A stretch of 64,000 bases of DNA from Chloroflexota bacterium (GTDB lineage Bacteria > Chloroflexota > Chloroflexia > Thermomicrobiales > UBA6265), in assembly GCA_023389575.1 (NCBI GenBank), contig JAEWEG010000039.1, positions 62,001 through 126,000 of the forward strand, read 5' to 3'. A program made the position numbers and the translations under genes. The notes beneath the pieces are model-generated. The model had not been told where the DNA came from and searched no databases. It was given only the letters and a program-made list of their open reading frames with translations. The stretch's first letter is position 1, and each line of letters starts with the position of its first letter. Shown here in pieces: positions 52,928-62,268 of this stretch.

Positions 52928-53218
52928 ATGATCACTCCGCTCAACCGCCCAAATACCCCCGCTCGCTGGAAGGCCGCCCTCCTTCGCTCCCGGCACGAAG
53001 GCGTCACCGTTCGCCAGCTCAGCGCGTCTGGCGCCTGGATCGCCAGCAGCGCCACCGACCCCCACGTCGCCTACGAAGTCAGCGTCTACCGCTGCACCTG
53101 CAAGGCGGCCGAGTTCGGCAACGACCCTGTCTGCAAGCATCGAGCCGCCCTCCGCGTGCACCTCGGGTTGCCGCTCGTGATCGGCGATCCCCAGCCCGAA
53201 CCGCTCCTCGCGGCCTGA
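52928..53218 (+). CDS. SWIM zinc-finger protein
   Basis: 96 residues from ATG 52928 (GGAG 9 nt upstream). The core YRCTCKAAEFGNDPVCKHRAAL gives Cys56, Cys58, Cys69 and His71, the CxCx(n)CxH SWIM pattern, used for DNA or protein binding. The domain is nearly the whole protein. No neighbouring SNF2 or recombination gene that often accompanies SWIM proteins. Confidence 0.8.
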   Translation: MITPLNRPNTPARWKAALLRSRHEGVTVRQLSASGAWIASSATDPHVAYEVSVYRCTCKAAEFGNDPVCKHRAALRVHLGLPLVIGDPQPEPLLAA

Positions 53219-53312
53219 TGCCCACCGTCACCTGACGACCACCGTCATCGAGTTCCCGCCGACCCTCCCCATCGCGAAAAAAGTTCGGGCCAAATCAATC
53301 TCGCATTGGGTC

Positions 53313-53341
53313 TTGACAAATATAAACCTCAAGTATAGATT
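53313..53341 (+). promoter_or_regulatory. sigma70-type promoter of the DUF4397 gene
   Basis: -35 TTGACA (perfect, 53313-53318), 17-bp spacer, -10 TAGATT (53336-53341), with TATAGAT overlapping at 15-bp spacing. AT-rich island in GC-rich DNA, about 60 bp before the start codon. Confidence 0.75.
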
Positions 53342-53402
53342 CATATTCATCACATCGACGCGGTCGGTTGGCGTATCGGATCAAGGGTGAAAGGAACAAC
53401 CC

Positions 53403-54803
53403 ATGCTCGCTTCACGTACCAAGGGCAGGCTGCTCGCCGTATCGAGTCTCCTGCTCCTCGTTCTCACGCTCATGCTGCCAGGCAGGTCGCTCGCCGCGCA
53501 GGATTCATCCATGGACATGGCTGACTGCACGGCGGTACTCGGCGTTGGCGCGGCTGGCGATGCCTGCGTCAGCATCGTTCACGCGTCTCCCGACGCCCCG
53601 AATGTCGATATCTATGTGAATGGCGAACGCGCCCTCTCGAATCTGGCCTTCGGCTGGTGGTCTGGCTGGCTGGCGCTGCCGGCCGGTGAGCATCAGGTCC
53701 AGGTCGCGCCGACCGGCACCTCCGCCGACGATGCCGTGATCGACGCCACCGTCGAGGTCGAGGCGGGCATCGCGTACCAGGTCGCGGCGACCGGTTTCGT
53801 GGCCGACATCACCCCCCAGATCTACTCGATCGACCTCAACGGCGTCGCCGATGGCAACGCTCGCGTCAACGTCTTCCACACGGTTCCAGATGCCCCGGCG
53901 GTCGATGTCGCCGTGACCGGCGGTGACGTGCTCGTTGGCGAACTCGCCTTCCCGAACATGAGCGACAGCCTCGATGTTCCGGCTGGTTCCTACGATCTCG
54001 AAGTTCGGATTTCCGGAACCGAGGATGTCGCGCTCCCGCTGCCGGGCGTGCAGCTCGAAGCCAACACGCTCTACAACGTGTACGCCATCGGCTCCGTTGA
54101 AACCGGCATCTTCCCGTTCGTGATCCCGACCGCGCTCCACAACACGGCCGGCACCGCCGACGCGGCGTCCGCCATGGGCTGCGCGGCCATCCTGGGCATC
54201 GGCGCCGAGGGTGACGCCTGCGTCAACATCGTTCACGCGTCGCCCGACGCGCCGGCCGTCGATGTCTACGTCGATGGTGGGCTCGCCCTCGAAGGCCTTG
54301 AGTTCGGCTCCTTCTCCGGATGGGTCGCCCTCCCGGCTGGTGACTACCAGGTTCAGGTGACTCCGGCTGGCTCCCCGGTTGAGGACGCCGTGATCGATGT
54401 CGACGTCACCCTCGACGAAGGCATGGCCTATCAGGTCGCGGCGACCGGCTTCGTGGCCGACATCACCCCCCAGATCTACCCAGCCGACCTTTCGGCCTCT
54501 GGCGACATGGCCCGGGTTCGCGTCATCCACACCTCGCCCGATGCTCCGGCCGTCGACATCGCCGTGGCCGGTGGCGATGTGCTGATCGCCGACCTCCAGT
54601 TCCCGGGCGCCAGCGACGCGCTGGACGTTCCGGCTGGCACCTACGACCTTGAAGTTCGCCCGGCCGGCACCACCGATGTGGCCCTCGAACTGCCTGGCGT
54701 CGCGCTCGAAGCCGGCATGACCTACGACGTCTTCGCGATCGGCTCCCTCGCCGATGGTTCCCTCACCGTCCTGGTCGTGCCGTCGATGACCGCCGCCAAC
54801 TGA
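53403..54803 (+). CDS. exported four-domain DUF4397 protein
   Basis: 466 residues, ATG 53403 with AAAGGA upstream. Signal peptide ends near residue 32 (GRSLAAQ). Four DUF4397 units follow as two tandem pairs, about 42-145, 150-250, 258-360 and 365-462. Units carry (V/I)(S/N)IVHASPDAP or VRVIHTSPDAPAVDIAV, LALPAG and YQVAATGFVADITPQIY. Pairs 1 and 2 are alike: AILGIG..GDAC precedes each and the VAATGFVADITPQIY segment is identical. DUF4397 proteins are extracellular and of unknown role. Strong promoter and terminator suggest high expression. Confidence 0.9.
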   Translation: MLASRTKGRLLAVSSLLLLVLTLMLPGRSLAAQDSSMDMADCTAVLGVGAAGDACVSIVHASPDAPNVDIYVNGERALSNLAFGWWSGWLALPAGEHQVQVAPTGTSADDAVIDATVEVEAGIAYQVAATGFVADITPQIYSIDLNGVADGNARVNVFHTVPDAPAVDVAVTGGDVLVGELAFPNMSDSLDVPAGSYDLEVRISGTEDVALPLPGVQLEANTLYNVYAIGSVETGIFPFVIPTALHNTAGTADAASAMGCAAILGIGAEGDACVNIVHASPDAPAVDVYVDGGLALEGLEFGSFSGWVALPAGDYQVQVTPAGSPVEDAVIDVDVTLDEGMAYQVAATGFVADITPQIYPADLSASGDMARVRVIHTSPDAPAVDIAVAGGDVLIADLQFPGASDALDVPAGTYDLEVRPAGTTDVALELPGVALEAGMTYDVFAIGSLADGSLTVLVVPSMTAAN

Positions 54804-54926
54804 CCCTGGTCGAAATCGGGTTCCCCCATCCGCCCGATTTCGACCGACGCCAGACCGGGTTCCTGCACGAGGCGGTTCGATGACGCACCGCCTCCACCAA
54901 CACGATCGGTCATTGGCGAAAGCAAA

Positions 54927-54962
54927 GAAGGGTCCGGGCAACTCCTGCCCGGGCCCTTCTTT
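54927..54962 (+). terminator. intrinsic terminator of the DUF4397 gene
   Basis: GAAGGGTCCGGGCA-ACTCC-TGCCCGGGCCCTTC followed by TTTC: a 14-bp stem with one T-G pair. Also able to stop copB transcripts from the other side. Confidence 0.85.
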
Positions 54963-55083
54963 CGTTTGCCGTCCGGGATGTCACATCCAGTCTCGTGAAG
55001 TCCAGGGAGTCGGAAGCGTCAGGTTCCGGCGGCGGCGATGCTCTACCTGGCACAGCGTGGGGAAGCACACCCCAGGCGTCGCG

Positions 55084-57303
55084 TTATCGGGCGCCTGTCC
55101 GTTCCGAACCGAGGTCCAACCTTCGCAGCAGTTGCGCGTTCAGCGCCACCACGATCGTCGACAGCGACATCATCACCGCGCCGACCGCCGGGTTGAGCAC
55201 GAATCCCACCGGCGCCAACACGCCCGCCGCCAGCGGAATCGCCACCACGTTGTAGCCAACCGCCCACGCCAGGTTCTGGATCATCTTCCGGTAGGCGGCC
55301 TTCGACAGCCTGCGCACGCCCACCACCGAGCGTGGATCGCTGCTCGCCAGCACCACACCCGCCGAGGCGATCGCCACATCCGTTCCCGCTCCAATCGCGA
55401 TCCCGGCGTCCGCCTGGGCCAGGGCGGGCGCGTCGTTGACCCCGTCGCCCACCATTGCCACGTTCGCGCCACCGTCCTGTAGCTTTCGAACCTCCGCCAG
55501 CTTGTCCTCCGGAAGCACTTCCGCCAGCACGTGGTCGATCCCAAGGGCTTCACCGACCGCTCGCGCCACCGGTTTCGCGTCTCCCGTGATCATCACCACG
55601 CGAACGCCATCGTCATGGAGCGCGCCAATCGCCTCTCGCGACTCCGCGCGCACCTTGTCCTCGATGGAGAACGCCCCGATCACCACGCCATCCCGCGCCA
55701 CGTGGAGGGTCGCCGCCCCGCGTTCGGCCCACGACTGGCCCACCGCCACCAGCGACTCCGGCACGGTGAGGTCCAGCTCGCGCAGCATTGCTGGTCCGCC
55801 AACCGCGATCCGCGCGCCCTCGACCACCGCCGCGACACCGCGCCCGGCGATGGCCTCGAACTCTTCCGGTTTGGCGCGGTCCAGGCCCCGCTCCTCGGCC
55901 AGGCTCACGATTGCCCGCGCCAGCGGATGTTCGCTGTTCGCCTCGGCCGCCGAGGCCATCCGGAGCACATCGCTTTCGGAAATGTCCTCCGATGCCGTGG
56001 CGATGTTGGTGACGACATGGTTGCCCTCGGTGAGCGTGCCCGTCTTGTCGAACAGCACCGTGTCAATTGTCCGCATCCGCTCCAGCGCCAGCCTGTCCTT
56101 CACCAGGATTCCGTTCCGGGCCGCCAGCGCCGTCGAAATCGCGATCACCAGCGGAATCGCCAGGCCCAGCGCGTGCGGGCAAGAGATCACCAGCACTGTC
56201 ACCGTCCGGGTAATCGCTTCGTTGATATCGCCCACGATCGACCAGGTGACGAATGTGACGATGCCCGCCGCCAGCGCGATGTAGAACAGCATCGCCGCGA
56301 ACCGGTCGGCCAGCGCCTGCGCGTGGGACCGCGATCCCTGCGCCTCCGCCACCAGCCGCTGGATGCCCGCTAGCGCGGTATCCTCGCCAATCGCATCGAC
56401 CCGCACTCGGATCGCCGAGCCGGTCACCACCGTGCCCGCCACCACGTGGTCGCCGGCGCCGCGTGTCACTGGCCGCGACTCCCCGGTGATCATCGATTCA
56501 TCCAGGTCGGCTCGGCCGTCCTCGATCTCGCCATCCGCCGGAACGCTCGATCCTGGCCGGACCAGCACCAGGTCGCCCATGGCCAATTCGCCGAGCGGCA
56601 CGACCTCCGTCGAACCGTCGCTGGCGAGCCGCTCGGCCTCGTCCGGTAACAACTCCGCCAGCGCGGCCAGCGCTCCCTGGGCCTGGCCGATCGCCCGCAT
56701 TTCCAGCCAGTGACCCAGCAGCATCACGGTAACCAGCAGCGCCAGTTCCCACCAGAAATCCAGGTCGAGCCATCCGAACGTCGTCGCCAGGCTTGCCACG
56801 AACGCCACCACGATCGCCAGCGAAATCAGCAGCATCATCCCCGGCTGGCGACCCCGCAATTCGTCCCAGCCGCCCTTGAGGAACACCCAGCCCCCATACA
56901 GAAAGATGAAGGTGCCCAGCACCGGCGCGATCAGGTCGCTTCCAGTGAATTCCGGCATCGAGAAGTTGAGCCACTCCTGCACCATTTCGCTGTACAGCAC
57001 CACGGGAATGGTCAGCAGGGCCGATAGCCAGAACTTCTGGCGGAACGCGTCCACCGAATGCCCCGCGTGCGCATCATGCCCGCCATGAGCCCCGTGCCCA
57101 TGGTGCTCGTGCCCGCCCTGGGTGGCATGGTGATCGTGGACCATATAGTGGTCTACATGCGCTTCGTGAGAGGGGTGGTCGTGGTTGGCATGCGCGTCAT
57201 GTGCGGCGTGGTCGTGGTGATGATCGTTGCGCCCGTTATCGTTGGAGTCGCGCGGACTCTCCATGGAATGATTGTGGTGTTCGTGTCCGTGAGGGGACGT
57301 CAT
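55084..57303 (-). CDS. copB: CopB-type copper-translocating P-type ATPase (CPH class)
   Basis: 739 residues from ATG 57303 (GGGAG 6 nt upstream). The first 82 residues are extremely His-rich (about 27 His) and replace the usual CxxC metal-binding domains. Core motifs: TGES at 273-276 (actuator), SCPHALG with the intramembrane CPH at 375-377, phosphorylated DKTGT at 419-423, HP in SEHPLARAI, and GDGVNDAPAL. CPH marks the P1B-3/CopB subgroup that exports Cu (or Ag). About eight membrane helices are expected. The promoter carries a CsoR-like operator, consistent with copper induction. Confidence 0.94.
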   Translation of the reverse strand: MTSPHGHEHHNHSMESPRDSNDNGRNDHHHDHAAHDAHANHDHPSHEAHVDHYMVHDHHATQGGHEHHGHGAHGGHDAHAGHSVDAFRQKFWLSALLTIPVVLYSEMVQEWLNFSMPEFTGSDLIAPVLGTFIFLYGGWVFLKGGWDELRGRQPGMMLLISLAIVVAFVASLATTFGWLDLDFWWELALLVTVMLLGHWLEMRAIGQAQGALAALAELLPDEAERLASDGSTEVVPLGELAMGDLVLVRPGSSVPADGEIEDGRADLDESMITGESRPVTRGAGDHVVAGTVVTGSAIRVRVDAIGEDTALAGIQRLVAEAQGSRSHAQALADRFAAMLFYIALAAGIVTFVTWSIVGDINEAITRTVTVLVISCPHALGLAIPLVIAISTALAARNGILVKDRLALERMRTIDTVLFDKTGTLTEGNHVVTNIATASEDISESDVLRMASAAEANSEHPLARAIVSLAEERGLDRAKPEEFEAIAGRGVAAVVEGARIAVGGPAMLRELDLTVPESLVAVGQSWAERGAATLHVARDGVVIGAFSIEDKVRAESREAIGALHDDGVRVVMITGDAKPVARAVGEALGIDHVLAEVLPEDKLAEVRKLQDGGANVAMVGDGVNDAPALAQADAGIAIGAGTDVAIASAGVVLASSDPRSVVGVRRLSKAAYRKMIQNLAWAVGYNVVAIPLAAGVLAPVGFVLNPAVGAVMMSLSTIVVALNAQLLRRLDLGSERTGAR

Positions 57304-57358
57304 GTTCGGCTCCCATTGAATCTGGCGATGCCGCCAGGCTGGGCCCACATCTGTCCCG

Positions 57359-57386
57359 ATTATACCCCCCAGGGGTATATGGTCAA
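57359..57386 (-). promoter_or_regulatory. copB promoter with embedded CsoR-like operator
   Basis: Reading the minus strand: -35 TTGACC (57386-57381), 16-bp spacer, -10 TATAAT (57364-57359, perfect). The palindrome TATACCCC-CCA-GGGGTATA (57361-57379) fills the spacer and overlaps the -10. It is of the ATACCCC/GGGGTAT type bound by Cu(I)-responsive CsoR repressors. No csoR gene is in the window. Confidence 0.85.
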
Positions 57387-57474
57387 TAACCCCAGAGTTG
57401 AGTGAACGCGAGAACGCCACGCGAATTCGCGTGGCGTTTCCATGACGTCTCCTCAGATGGGGTCGAGATGGTTG

Positions 57475-58812
57475 CTACCAGCGATGGGTGAACAAGCCGT
57501 CCGGATCGTACCCAGCCCGGATCGAGTCCAGGCGCTCCTGCGTCCCGGGAGTCCACGCCCGCAAGCCCTGGCTCTCGCCGATGAAGTTGACGTTCGCTTC
57601 CGGCGACAGCCATGGCCGCAGCGCGTCCAGCATCGCGGCCGTCTCCTCGGGGGCGACCGCGTCGAACAGCGCCGGCTGGATCGATTCCAGGAACATCGTG
57701 TACGCGCAATGCCGGCCTGTCGCCGCCGATCCTTCGGGCACATCGGTCAGCATCGCGCCACCGCCGTGGCGAAGCTCCACGATCACGAACGGGTTGTCCG
57801 TCCCCGCGCCATACCGGGCGAGCCATCGGGTGGCGAACTCCTGGTCCAGATGCGTGAACTGCGCACCAGCACCCCACATCGGCATTGGATCGGTGGGGTC
57901 GTTGTGAATCCTCCCGAACTCACTGGCGGGAATCTGTCCAAGGTCGTCCATGAACACGGGAGCCAGCGCGCGCAATGGCGCGGCAAGCTCCGCGCCCCGG
58001 GCCTCGTCGCCTGGATAGGCGAACCGCAGGAAGAACATTCGTTTGCCCCGGAACGGCGGCGGCGCGAACTCAACGTCCGGAAACGTGATCACCGCCACGC
58101 TGGTGGTGACCATGTCGTCCGCCTGTTGGGTCCAGTCGATCCAGCCGCGCAGCACCGGTTCGATCTGGTCCTCGGCGAACACCAGCGAACCGCCGTACAG
58201 CGTCGCCTGCTCCACCAGTCGCAGGCGCACCTCGGTCACGATGCCGAGCCCGGTCTTGCCGCCCCGTAGCGCCCAGAACAGGTCGGCGTGCTCCGCGGTG
58301 CTCGCCGTCACGATCTCCCCGGACGCCGTCACGACCGTGAAGCTCTCCACGTAATCCGAACTGATGCCGTGGCTGCGCCCCAGCGGACTCAGGCCACCAC
58401 CAAGCAGGTATCCAACCACGCCCACATGCGGTGAGGAGCCGATAACCGGCAACAGGCCGAACCCGCCGGCGGCCGACAGTACATCGCTCCACCGCGCGCC
58501 GCCGCCAATCGTCGCGATCCTGGCCACCGGATCGATGCTCACCGACTTCATCCTGTGCATCGTCACCAGCAGACCGCCGGTCACTGGAACCGCGCCGTGC
58601 GCGCCCGATTGCACCGTCACCTTGTAGCCGACCTCGCGGGCCAGGCGAATTGCCTCAACCACATCGGCGGTGTCTTCCGCGCCCACCACCACATCCGGGG
58701 TGTGAACGCAGTTGATATGAAACGTCGCCACCTCGGTGGCGTGGCCTGGGGCACCTGGTTCGAACACCGGGCAGCTGAACCGGAGATGGTGGGTGGTGGG
58801 AGAAGAGATCAT
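57475..58812 (-). CDS. FAD-linked oxidoreductase (BBE type), second copy
   Basis: 445 residues from ATG 58812 (GGAG upstream). FAD_binding_4 domain: VTVQSGAHGAVPVTGGL, with His72 at the covalent-flavin position (the usual GGGH is SGAH here), VGVVGYLLGGGLSPLGRSHG, FWALRGGKTGLGIVTEV. The BBE end is VNFIG..... GYDPDGLFTHRW. Same family as 5948-7363 but clearly diverged. The Cys for a second flavin link is absent. Substrate unknown; monocistronic. Confidence 0.87.
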   Translation of the reverse strand: MISSPTTHHLRFSCPVFEPGAPGHATEVATFHINCVHTPDVVVGAEDTADVVEAIRLAREVGYKVTVQSGAHGAVPVTGGLLVTMHRMKSVSIDPVARIATIGGGARWSDVLSAAGGFGLLPVIGSSPHVGVVGYLLGGGLSPLGRSHGISSDYVESFTVVTASGEIVTASTAEHADLFWALRGGKTGLGIVTEVRLRLVEQATLYGGSLVFAEDQIEPVLRGWIDWTQQADDMVTTSVAVITFPDVEFAPPPFRGKRMFFLRFAYPGDEARGAELAAPLRALAPVFMDDLGQIPASEFGRIHNDPTDPMPMWGAGAQFTHLDQEFATRWLARYGAGTDNPFVIVELRHGGGAMLTDVPEGSAATGRHCAYTMFLESIQPALFDAVAPEETAAMLDALRPWLSPEANVNFIGESQGLRAWTPGTQERLDSIRAGYDPDGLFTHRW

Positions 58813-59072
58813 GCGTGCGCTCCAGCGGATGGTGGACCGTCGTGCTCGGCGGGCGGGAGTGCGTCACGGCCTGTGTCGAGGGGCGGATGCGACGCTGTTC
58901 GCACCGGTGATTGCACCGATGCCCGCGCGGCGATGGCGGACGGGCGGATTGGATTGTGGATAGGTCCCATTTGCCAATGCCCAGTCTAGAGCCGGGCAAC
59001 TGCCATGTATAGACGCCTCGGAGCCCCAGAAGTTCCCACCTGGCCGAAACGGACTGGGATCGGGATGCTCAA

Positions 59073-59810
59073 TCAGCCACCGTCGCCCATCGCCTGCCGC
59101 AGGAGGCCGATCTCCTCGTCCACGTATTCGTCCGCTGGATCGTTAGCCTTCAGCCGCTCCTGGATCGCCAGCGCCTCGGCATGGCGGCCGAGCGAGCGGA
59201 GGCATCTGGCCACCGTCCACTGGGCAATGTGTACCTGTTCCGGCGTTCCGGTTTCCTCATACGCATCCAAAGCCCGCTCGAACTCCGCCAGCGCCGACTC
59301 GAATGACCCCGCGTCGTGCAGCGTCCACCCCAGGTTGTTGTGGAGCGCCCCGCGCCATCGTCTCGCGCGCGGATCATCGCTGGCCGACGCTACCGCCAAA
59401 CCCTGGCGCGTCCAGTCTTCCGCGCGCTCCGGATCGACGATCGCGAGCATGTGCAGGGCGTCCACCAGCAGGAAATCGTCTCCAGCGTCCCCGGCATGGC
59501 TGACAGCCGCCTCGAACAGCGGCGCCGCCCCAGCGGGATCGCCGTTCGAATTGCGTAGCCGTCCCCGTTCGAGCGCCACCCGCGCCGCCACGACCGGTAC
59601 CTCCACGTCGATGCCATCGAGCAGCGCGTTCGCCTCGTCGAATCGCCTTTGAAGACCCATCGCCCGAGCGACTTGCGTGGTCACCTCCGCGCTGGCGATC
59701 GGGTCGCCGGATACCTCGCCCCCGAGTGCACGTAGCCGCTGTTCGCTGCCGGCCGGGTCCCCGAAATCCCACGCCGCGTCGAGTCGCGTTCCATCCAATC
59801 GATCGGGCAT
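59073..59810 (-). CDS. TPR-repeat protein
   Basis: 245 residues from ATG 59810 with GGAGG 6 nt upstream. Several TPR-like helical pairs: QRRFDEANALLDGI, GDPAGAAPLFEAAVSHA, SFESALAEFERALDAYEETG, GRHAEALAIQERLKA. No signal peptide or other domain. It starts 15 nt after the second MFS gene's stop, so it is the last gene of that operon; similar TPR proteins often follow transporter or regulator genes as adaptors. Confidence 0.8.
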   Translation of the reverse strand: MPDRLDGTRLDAAWDFGDPAGSEQRLRALGGEVSGDPIASAEVTTQVARAMGLQRRFDEANALLDGIDVEVPVVAARVALERGRLRNSNGDPAGAAPLFEAAVSHAGDAGDDFLLVDALHMLAIVDPERAEDWTRQGLAVASASDDPRARRWRGALHNNLGWTLHDAGSFESALAEFERALDAYEETGTPEQVHIAQWTVARCLRSLGRHAEALAIQERLKANDPADEYVDEEIGLLRQAMGDGG

Positions 59811-59824
59811 CGATTTCCTCCGGG

Positions 59825-61036
59825 TCAGTCGGCCACGTGAGAGGTTGCCACCGGCATCGCGTCCACCGTCGCCGGCTTGCGTAGCGTCTTCGTATAGAAC
59901 GGGATCAGCGCGATCAGGCCCGCCACCACCATCAGCGCCACCTGGATCGATGTCGCCCTGGCCAGGAATCCGAGCACCGGTGGTCCCGCCAGGAACCCCG
60001 TGTACCCCATCGTCGCGACCGCCGCCACGCCCCGCCCACTGGGAATGCCCGGTATCGATCCCGCCGCGCTGTACACCACTGGGAACACGCTCGCCAGCCC
60101 GATCCCCATCACCGCGAAGCCGGCGATGGCCGCCCACGTTACATTCGGAATCAGCCCGGCCATCAGCCCAATCGCGGCGATCACCGCCCCGGTTCGCACC
60201 ACCCGTTCCGCCCCGAACTTGATGACGAGCTGGTCGGAAACGAACCGTCCCGCCAGCATCGTGGTCGAGAACACCGTGAACCCGAATGCCGCCATCCCCT
60301 CGCTCGAACCCAGCTCGTCATGCACGTAAAGCGCGCCCCAGTCCGCCAGCGAACCTTCGCCAATCGCCCCGCAGAACGCGATCACGCCCATTGGCCACAA
60401 CGCGCGTGGCGGCAGCGAAAAGCCTCCTCCGCTCTTCGGCTTGTCTTCGGCCGGAATCGGGTCGTCCCGAACCATCCCCAGGTTTGCCCACAGGGTGAGC
60501 ACCAGCGCGATGACGGCGAACAGGATCAGGTTCGCTTCCAGCCCCACGCCCGCCCCGGCCAGCACCGCGCTGATCGCCGCCCCGGCCAGGGCCCCAAAGC
60601 TGAAGAACCCGTGCAGCGATCCCATGATCGGCTTTTTAAGCCGCCGTTCCACCGTCACGCCCTGGGCGTTCATCGCCACGTCGGCCGCCCCGAACGACGC
60701 CCCGTAGAAGAACAATCCCGCGCCGAGTACCGCCGGAATCGGGCTCAGCGCCAGCGCCACCAGCGCCACGATGAAGATCAGCGTAAAGAACAGCGTCGTC
60801 CGATCGCTGCCGTGGTGCTCGATCCACCGCCCGATGAACTGGAAGGCGATCAGCGACCCCACCGCGATGAACAACAGCAGCGCCCCAAGTTGCGCGGTGT
60901 CCATGTCCAGCTTCGCGGTCAGCGCCGGAATCCGCGCGATCCAGCCCGCGCTCACGAACCCGATGATGGCGAATATGGTCGATACCGCCGTACGTGGGCT
61001 TGGCGCGAAGGGAATGGAAGGCTTGCTCGTCGTCAT
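59825..61036 (-). CDS. MFS transporter (YbjJ-like), paralogue 2
   Basis: 403 residues, ATG 61036 overlapping the stop of the upstream MFS gene by 4 nt. About 12 membrane helices. MFS landmarks: GWIARIPALTAKLDMDTAQLGALLLFIAVGSLIAFQ in helices 1-2 region, DVAMNAQGVTVERR and SLHGFFSFGALAGA, ADWGALYVHDELG, and TMLAGRFVSDQLV between helices 7-8. These are shared with the next gene and with the YbjJ/fucose-permease-like group. Substrate unknown. Confidence 0.88.
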   Translation of the reverse strand: MTTSKPSIPFAPSPRTAVSTIFAIIGFVSAGWIARIPALTAKLDMDTAQLGALLLFIAVGSLIAFQFIGRWIEHHGSDRTTLFFTLIFIVALVALALSPIPAVLGAGLFFYGASFGAADVAMNAQGVTVERRLKKPIMGSLHGFFSFGALAGAAISAVLAGAGVGLEANLILFAVIALVLTLWANLGMVRDDPIPAEDKPKSGGGFSLPPRALWPMGVIAFCGAIGEGSLADWGALYVHDELGSSEGMAAFGFTVFSTTMLAGRFVSDQLVIKFGAERVVRTGAVIAAIGLMAGLIPNVTWAAIAGFAVMGIGLASVFPVVYSAAGSIPGIPSGRGVAAVATMGYTGFLAGPPVLGFLARATSIQVALMVVAGLIALIPFYTKTLRKPATVDAMPVATSHVAD

Positions 61037-62268
61037 CCTGCAACCTGGTTTGTCGCGGCGGGTGTGCCGATCGGGGAATGGTCGTCGGTCGTGCCCTGTT
61101 CATGGGAAGCTCGTGTCACCGAGGGCGCCAGCACGATCACGATCGTCACAATCATACCCACCAGGGCGAAGGCCGCTCGCAGCGAGGCGACGTCGGCGAT
61201 GAATCCCATCACCGGCGGACCGATCAGGAACGCTGAGTAGCAGGCGGTGGCCACCGCCGCCACACCCGCCGCGCGTTCCACCCCAGGTGTCGAGCCCGCC
61301 GCCCGGTACACGATGGGGATGATCGCCGCGAACCCGAGCCCGGCCAGCGCGAAGCTCACCAGGAACGACCACGGCGTGTTGATGCCGATCCCGAACAGCA
61401 TTCCCACCGCCCCAAGCGCCGCGCCAACCCGCAGCACCATCACCGGTCCGGTCGCCCGCACCAGCCTGTCGCCGGAGAGGCGACCCACCAGCATCGTCAA
61501 CGAAAAGATCGTGTAACCCATCGCCGCCGTGCCCGGGTTGGTTCGCAGGTCTTCCGAGAGGTACAGCGCGCCCCAGTCGGCCAACGCCTCTTCGATCAAT
61601 CCACAGCAGAAGGCGATCGCGCCCAGCGGCCACAGCACCCGTGGCCCGATCGAGAAGATCGGCCGCCTCGCGCGTGGCGTCGCGGGCATCTCCACCCGCT
61701 CGTCTGGCACCAGGCATGGATTGACCGCCACCCATAGCGCCAGCAGCACCAGCGAAATGACCAGGAACTGCGGACCGATGCCAACGCCCAGCGCGGCAAG
61801 CCCGCCCCCGACCGCGGTCCCTAGCAGGGCCCCCACGCTGAACATGCCGTGCATCGAGGACAGGATTGGTGAGGCGATCCGGCGCTCGATCTCCACCGCC
61901 TGGGCGTTCAGCGCCACGTCGGTCGTTCCATTGAAGAACCCGTAGGCCAGCAGCACCATGAAGAACGCCCATGGCGCGGGAGAGGACACCGCCAGCGGGT
62001 ATGCCAGCAGCCAACCGCCCCCGAAGATGGCGATCGCTCGCGCCGTGCCGATCTGTGAGATGCGTGGCGCGGCGGTCTGGAAGGCGATCAACGCCCCGAT
62101 CGCCCCGGCGATCAGCACGGTTCCGAGTTCCGTTCGCGAGACATCCAGGTGCTCGGCGATGGCGGGAATCCTGGCGATCCAGTTACCAAGGATGAACCCG
62201 CGCATGATGAAGAGCAGCGCGAGCGCCACGCGCGGAGGAAGGGAGCCCAATATGGGAATGGACGGCAT
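61033..62268 (-). CDS. MFS transporter (YbjJ-like), paralogue 1
   Basis: 411 residues, ATG 62268. Clear paralogue of the gene it overlaps: NWIARIPAIAEHLDVSRTELG, DVALNAQAVEIERR, SSMHGMFSVGALLG, ADWGALYLSEDL, TMLVGRLSGDRLV. Two homologous transporters translated from overlapping frames may form a heterodimer or have diverged in substrate. First gene of a three-gene operon with the TPR protein. Confidence 0.88.
   Translation of the reverse strand: MPSIPILGSLPPRVALALLFIMRGFILGNWIARIPAIAEHLDVSRTELGTVLIAGAIGALIAFQTAAPRISQIGTARAIAIFGGGWLLAYPLAVSSPAPWAFFMVLLAYGFFNGTTDVALNAQAVEIERRIASPILSSMHGMFSVGALLGTAVGGGLAALGVGIGPQFLVISLVLLALWVAVNPCLVPDERVEMPATPRARRPIFSIGPRVLWPLGAIAFCCGLIEEALADWGALYLSEDLRTNPGTAAMGYTIFSLTMLVGRLSGDRLVRATGPVMVLRVGAALGAVGMLFGIGINTPWSFLVSFALAGLGFAAIIPIVYRAAGSTPGVERAAGVAAVATACYSAFLIGPPVMGFIADVASLRAAFALVGMIVTIVIVLAPSVTRASHEQGTTDDHSPIGTPAATNQVAG

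Noticed and set aside
53403..54803. Treating the DUF4397 repeats as a tandem DNA repeat or mobile element
   Set aside because: The repeats are in-frame protein domains with diverged DNA apart from one short identical segment.
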